From Pseudocitrobacter vendiensis (GTDB lineage Bacteria; Pseudomonadota; Gammaproteobacteria; Enterobacterales; Enterobacteriaceae): DNA of 64,000 nt. Made by a program: the position numbers and the translations under genes. The notes below the pieces were generated by a model that was not told where the DNA came from, ran no database searches, and saw only the letters and a list, made by a program, of their open reading frames with translations. Positions 60,022 to 64,000 of the stretch are shown here, piece by piece. The first letter of the stretch is position 1; each line of letters opens with the position of its first letter. The stretch lies in NCBI RefSeq assembly GCF_943590815.1, contig NZ_CALSBS010000001.1:434001-498000 (forward strand), given 5' to 3'.

Positions 60022-63000
60022 ATGATGGAAAAGGATCAGGTTCGTTTTTCCCAACGTGTCGTGAGTGGGCTGTTCAGCCTGCTGCTGATTACACAGCCTG
60101 TGCTCCCGGCCATTGCGGCCTCCATCACCCCATCCGGCAATACGCAGATGGATAAAGCGGGCAACGGTGTGCCCGTTGTAAACATCGCCACGCCAAATCA
60201 GTCCGGTATTTCGCACAACAAATATCACGATTACAACGTTGGCAAAGAGGGGCTGATCCTCAATAACGCCACCGGCAAGCTGAATCAGACCCAGCTTGGC
60301 GGCCTTATCCAGAATAACCCCAACCTGAAAGCCGGGCAGGAAGCCAAAGGTATTATCAACGAAGTGACCGGCACGAATCGCTCGCAGCTTCAGGGCTACA
60401 CCGAAGTGGCGGGGAAAGCGGCTAACGTGATCGTGGCGAACCCCTATGGCATCACCTGTAACGGCTGCGGATTTATCAATACCCCTAACGCCACGCTGAC
60501 TACCGGAAAGCCGGTGCTCGACGCGAACGGTAAACTCCAGTCGCTCGATGTCACAAAAGGCAGCATTACCATAGAAGGGCTGGGGCTGGATGGCAGCCAG
60601 AGCGACGCCGTATCGATTATCGCCCGAGCCACGGAAATCAACGCCGCGCTGCATGCGAAAGATTTAAAGGTCATCGCCGGAGCCAATCGGGTATCGGCCA
60701 GCGGTGAAATCACTGCGCTGAAAGGTGAAGGCGATGCGCCAAAAGTTGCCGTCGATACCGGTGCGCTGGGGGGCATGTATGCCAACCGTATTCACCTTGT
60801 TTCCAGCGAAAAAGGGCTGGGCGTTAACCTGGGGAACCTGAATGCGCGGCAGGGCGATATTACGCTGGATGCGAACGGGAAGCTGACGGTAAAAAACAGC
60901 CTGGCAAGTGGAGCGATGACGGCACAAGGGCAGGATATTGCGTTAAGTGGCGATCATAAGGCGGGCGAGAACGTATTTGTCAGCAGTCAGAACGCTATCG
61001 CCCTGAATAACGCAACGCTGGTCAGTGATAAAAACATACAGTTAAGTGCTAATGGACGGCTCACGCAGAACGGCGGCAAGCTTACAGCAGGCCAGAATCT
61101 GACAGCCAATGCGCAAACGCTCATACAGAACAACGTAGCTCAGGCAGATGCTGCTGGAAATATTGCGCTCACCAGCAGTGAAAGTATCGCTACTCAAGGA
61201 AGTATTATTGCCGGAAAACAGCTTAATGTTGTCGGAAAATCTTTGAGTAACAGTGGGCAGTGGAGTGCTGAGGAAGCTGCGAGCATTAGGGGAAGCAGCC
61301 TGAATAACGGCGGGGTTGCGCAGGGGAAATCACTGGCGATTGTCGCCGAACAGGATGTCCGTGTTACAGGGCGACTCAATGCAGCGGACTCACTGAATAT
61401 CAACGCTAAATCGGTGACGACCGCCGCCAGCGCGCAGGTACAAAGTGGAAACGATCTGACGCTGACGACAGAAATTGCCTCCCTTAGCGGAACCCACGCC
61501 GCGAATAATCAATTTACCGTGGCAGCGAATACGCTGACCCATGACGGTAAATCGAATGCCCGAACTGTCTATCTTAACGCGCAAGACACTATCGCCAATA
61601 ACGGCACGCTGGTGGCTGATAGCCTGAATCTTACCAGCCAGCGGCTCACCAATAGTGGCCTGATGCAGGGCAATGCGGCGCTGTATTTGCAAACGGGTGA
61701 ATTAACTAACTTCAGTGGCGGTTCGCTCTACAGTATTGCTGCACTGACGCTGGATATTCCCAGTCTGACTAACCGCGGGTTGATCACGACGGATGGCAAT
61801 TTACGTCTTGGCGGTAGCAGCCTGGTGAATGCAGGTGAGATCAACGGCATCAGTATGCAAAACGATTATGCGACGGTGACAAACGACGCTACAGGTCGTT
61901 TACTGGCGGGGAATGCCCTATCCATCTCAGGGCAACATCTCGATAACGCCGGTTTACTGGCGGCGAATAGCATGATGTTGAACAGCCAGTCCATGGATAA
62001 CCGCGGAAATCTGCTCTCCGTCGGGGCGTTAAATCTCACCAGTCAGACGTTTAATAATGCGGGGTTGTTACAGGGAGATACCCTGACGCTGCAGACAAAT
62101 GAATGGGTTAATAGTGGAAATGCGTTAGGTGAATCGGGCGTAACGGCTACGGTTCACGATCTCTTCTCCAGCCAGGGGAAAGTGTTAAGTCAGCAAAAAA
62201 TGGTGTTGGCGGCCACGCGTATTGATAACCAGGGGATGCTGGCAGCGAAGCTCCTTGAGCTGCAAGGTGATCTGAACAATAGCGGGATTTTGCAGGCAAG
62301 CCAGACTCTCGCCTGGAACGGTAGCCATTTCAGTAACCTTGCTGGCGCTCAGGTGACTGGGGGCGAGGAGCTGCTGATTAATGCCAATCAGTTCGAAAAT
62401 AACGGCCTGGTGGAAGGTGCTTCGGCGACGATCACCGCTGACAACCTGCAAAATAGTGGCAGTGTTCAGGCACAAAATGACCTGAAGATTGTGGCAAGCG
62501 GGCGGCTTGATAATCAGGGGAAATTACTTAGCCAGAATTTGTTTGAACTGACTGCATCCCGATTGTTTAACGACAATACCATTGCGGCAAAATCGCTCAT
62601 CATCGGCTCGCCGGAACTGACCAACAACGGTCTTGTGCAGGGAAATAGTGCATTACAGCTCACTTCCCGGAATGTGCTGAATGCTCAACCGGGCCAAATA
62701 GTGAGTGGGGCGGGGCTGGTTCTGAATCTCGACAAGCTGGAAAACCACGGCCTGTTGCTGGTTAACAACGGCTTTACCCTGGAAGGCGCGCAGTTGTCTA
62801 ACGTGGGCAATATTCAGGCAGACAGTGTCGATCTGCAGATGCGTGATGCGTTAAACAACCAGGGGCAGATACTGGCGAAGCACGATGCGTTAGTCAGCGC
62901 TGCCACACTGGAAAATGACGGCTCTCTGGCCGCCCAAAATATGACGCTGAGCGGAACATCAATTCGTAACGATGGCCTGGTACAGGGGAATGACAATGTG

Positions 63001-64000
63001 TCGGTCACTGCGGATATCCTCACAACGAACCCGACAGGCCGATGGTTAGCGGGCAAAGCGCTAACGATGGACGCAAGCCTGGTGGATAACACGGGTGTGA
63101 TGCAGGGCGATACGATTGCGCTAACGGCAAAGACGCTGAACAACAGCGGGGTGCTTAATGGCCTGAGCGGCATGCAAGGGGCACTGACCGGGCAGCTTAT
63201 AAACCAGGGGCAGATTCAAAGTGGTGGTGCTTTGTCGCTGGTGGCCGATAACCTGAGCAGCGCCGGACGTATTGCAGGCGATACGCTTTCGCTCACAGCC
63301 GGGGCGCTCAGTAATACCGGCCTGTGGCAGGGGATGAAGGGGTTAACACTGACTGGCGATACCCTTGCTACCGGTTCTGCATCCCGCACATTGAGCGGCG
63401 GTATGCTTGCCCTCAATGCAGGGAATATGACAACACAAGGCACCTTACAGGGGCAGAACGTTACCGTTGTCGCAAATGACTGGCAGCATAATGGCTCACT
63501 GATTAGCCTTGGTGCTCTGACGGCTGATGTTAGTAATACGCTCACTACGCCGGGCGATCTGATGAGTCAGGGAACAATGCGGCTGGTTGCACCGCAATTT
63601 GATAATAGCGGTAAGATCCTGAGTGAACGTGGTATTACGCTGGACGGTCAGCAATTGACGAACAGCGGGACAGTACAGGGAAATACGCTGGCGGCGCACC
63701 AGAATAGTATCCACAACCAGGGAACGCTGACGGGCCTGCAAAGCCTGACGCTCGAAGCGCGGGAGAATTTGACGGCTCGGGTGGCGATGGCGTCATCACA
63801 ACAGGAACTGATTAACGCAGCGGGTGGCTCATTGTTGACGCAGGGCGCGCTGACAGTGACGTCCGCAGACGTTACCAATGCCGGAATATGGCAGGGGCAA
63901 TCGGTGTTACTCAGTGCCCGGTCGCTGAATAATAGCGGTGCAATTCAGAGCGCCGATACGCTGCAACTGACGCTCGCCGATCATTTAACGTCTTCTGCAG
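60022..64000 (+). CDS. Large TpsA exoprotein, filamentous haemagglutinin / CdiA-type, 3' end outside window
   Basis: Open for 1,326 codons and continuing past the window. A signal peptide (hydrophobic VVSGLFSLLLITQPVLPAIA) leads to a TPS secretion domain with NPNLKAGQEAKGIINEVTG and NPYGITCNGCGFINTP; the CxxC is typical of the ShlA/HpmA/CdiA branch. A long repetitive beta-helix with degenerate N-x-G-x-x-Q-G repeats follows (for example near 61650, 62050, 62630, 62975, 63660). ATGs at 60022 and 60025 both follow AGGGG. It could be a haemolysin, adhesin or contact-dependent toxin; the deciding C-terminus is not visible. Confidence 0.93.
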   Translation, partial: MMEKDQVRFSQRVVSGLFSLLLITQPVLPAIAASITPSGNTQMDKAGNGVPVVNIATPNQSGISHNKYHDYNVGKEGLILNNATGKLNQTQLGGLIQNNPNLKAGQEAKGIINEVTGTNRSQLQGYTEVAGKAANVIVANPYGITCNGCGFINTPNATLTTGKPVLDANGKLQSLDVTKGSITIEGLGLDGSQSDAVSIIARATEINAALHAKDLKVIAGANRVSASGEITALKGEGDAPKVAVDTGALGGMYANRIHLVSSEKGLGVNLGNLNARQGDITLDANGKLTVKNSLASGAMTAQGQDIALSGDHKAGENVFVSSQNAIALNNATLVSDKNIQLSANGRLTQNGGKLTAGQNLTANAQTLIQNNVAQADAAGNIALTSSESIATQGSIIAGKQLNVVGKSLSNSGQWSAEEAASIRGSSLNNGGVAQGKSLAIVAEQDVRVTGRLNAADSLNINAKSVTTAASAQVQSGNDLTLTTEIASLSGTHAANNQFTVAANTLTHDGKSNARTVYLNAQDTIANNGTLVADSLNLTSQRLTNSGLMQGNAALYLQTGELTNFSGGSLYSIAALTLDIPSLTNRGLITTDGNLRLGGSSLVNAGEINGISMQNDYATVTNDATGRLLAGNALSISGQHLDNAGLLAANSMMLNSQSMDNRGNLLSVGALNLTSQTFNNAGLLQGDTLTLQTNEWVNSGNALGESGVTATVHDLFSSQGKVLSQQKMVLAATRIDNQGMLAAKLLELQGDLNNSGILQASQTLAWNGSHFSNLAGAQVTGGEELLINANQFENNGLVEGASATITADNLQNSGSVQAQNDLKIVASGRLDNQGKLLSQNLFELTASRLFNDNTIAAKSLIIGSPELTNNGLVQGNSALQLTSRNVLNAQPGQIVSGAGLVLNLDKLENHGLLLVNNGFTLEGAQLSNVGNIQADSVDLQMRDALNNQGQILAKHDALVSAATLENDGSLAAQNMTLSGTSIRNDGLVQGNDNVSVTADILTTNPTGRWLAGKALTMDASLVDNTGVMQGDTIALTAKTLNNSGVLNGLSGMQGALTGQLINQGQIQSGGALSLVADNLSSAGRIAGDTLSLTAGALSNTGLWQGMKGLTLTGDTLATGSASRTLSGGMLALNAGNMTTQGTLQGQNVTVVANDWQHNGSLISLGALTADVSNTLTTPGDLMSQGTMRLVAPQFDNSGKILSERGITLDGQQLTNSGTVQGNTLAAHQNSIHNQGTLTGLQSLTLEARENLTARVAMASSQQELINAAGGSLLTQGALTVTSADVTNAGIWQGQSVLLSARSLNNSGAIQSADTLQLTLADHLTSSA

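Noticed and set aside
58343-64000. Calling the locus a contact-dependent inhibition system (cdiBAI)
   Set aside because: The B–A order fits, but the toxin tip, VENN-type motif and immunity gene lie outside the window. The Fur-like box fits a haemolysin equally well.

Overview
The window is enterobacterial chromosome. Gene order and near-full-length protein similarity match the cmoM–mukFEB … ompF … pyrD … fabA … ompA … helD … serT stretch of Escherichia coli, Salmonella and relatives. Locus content (an OmpF-type porin with its own loop sequence, a complete elf fimbrial operon, only one gene of the ssu operon, no yccT, a two-partner secretion locus beyond serT) suggests a relative such as Citrobacter or Enterobacter rather than E. 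coli or Salmonella. The genus cannot be fixed from the sequence alone.

Layout. 1–7.5 kb: start of elyC, then cmoM and the condensin operon mukF-mukE-mukB. 7.6–11 kb: cell-wall enzymes ldtD and mepK and the glyoxalase gloC, closed by two hairpins around a REP pair. 11–20.4 kb: aspC, ompF, asnS, pncB, pepN and an orphan ssuE. 20.7–27.4 kb: a seven-gene chaperone-usher fimbrial operon (elfADCG-ycbUVF). 27.5–38 kb: pyrD, zapC, ycbX, rlmL, uup and the lipid-transport operon pqiABC. 38–49.5 kb: rmf, fabA, lonH, matP, ompA, sulA, tfoX, yccS, yccF, helD, mgsA. 49.6–55.3 kb: yccU, an inserted divergent nitronate monooxygenase/LysR pair, hspQ, rlmI, acyP, tusE, yccA. 55.5–64 kb, accessory: a MppA/OppA-like binding protein, serT tRNA, a small His-rich DUF2502 protein, and a TpsB transporter followed by the first 1,326 codons of a large ShlA/CdiA-type exoprotein that runs off the window.

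Themes. Chromosome organisation and division genes cluster here (MukBEF, MatP, ZapC, SulA). Envelope functions dominate the rest (LdtD, MepK, OmpF, OmpA, PqiABC, FabA, fimbriae, TPS system). Several regulatory sites can be read directly: CpxR-like before ldtD, three OmpR cores spaced by 20 bp before ompF, NadR before pncB, PurR plus a leader hairpin before pyrD, FabR/FadR before fabA, LexA before sulA, and a near-perfect Fur-type palindrome before the two-partner secretion locus. The accessory parts most worth attention are the Fur-box tpsBA locus beside serT, the NMO/LysR cassette next to a missing yccT, and the orphan ssuE.
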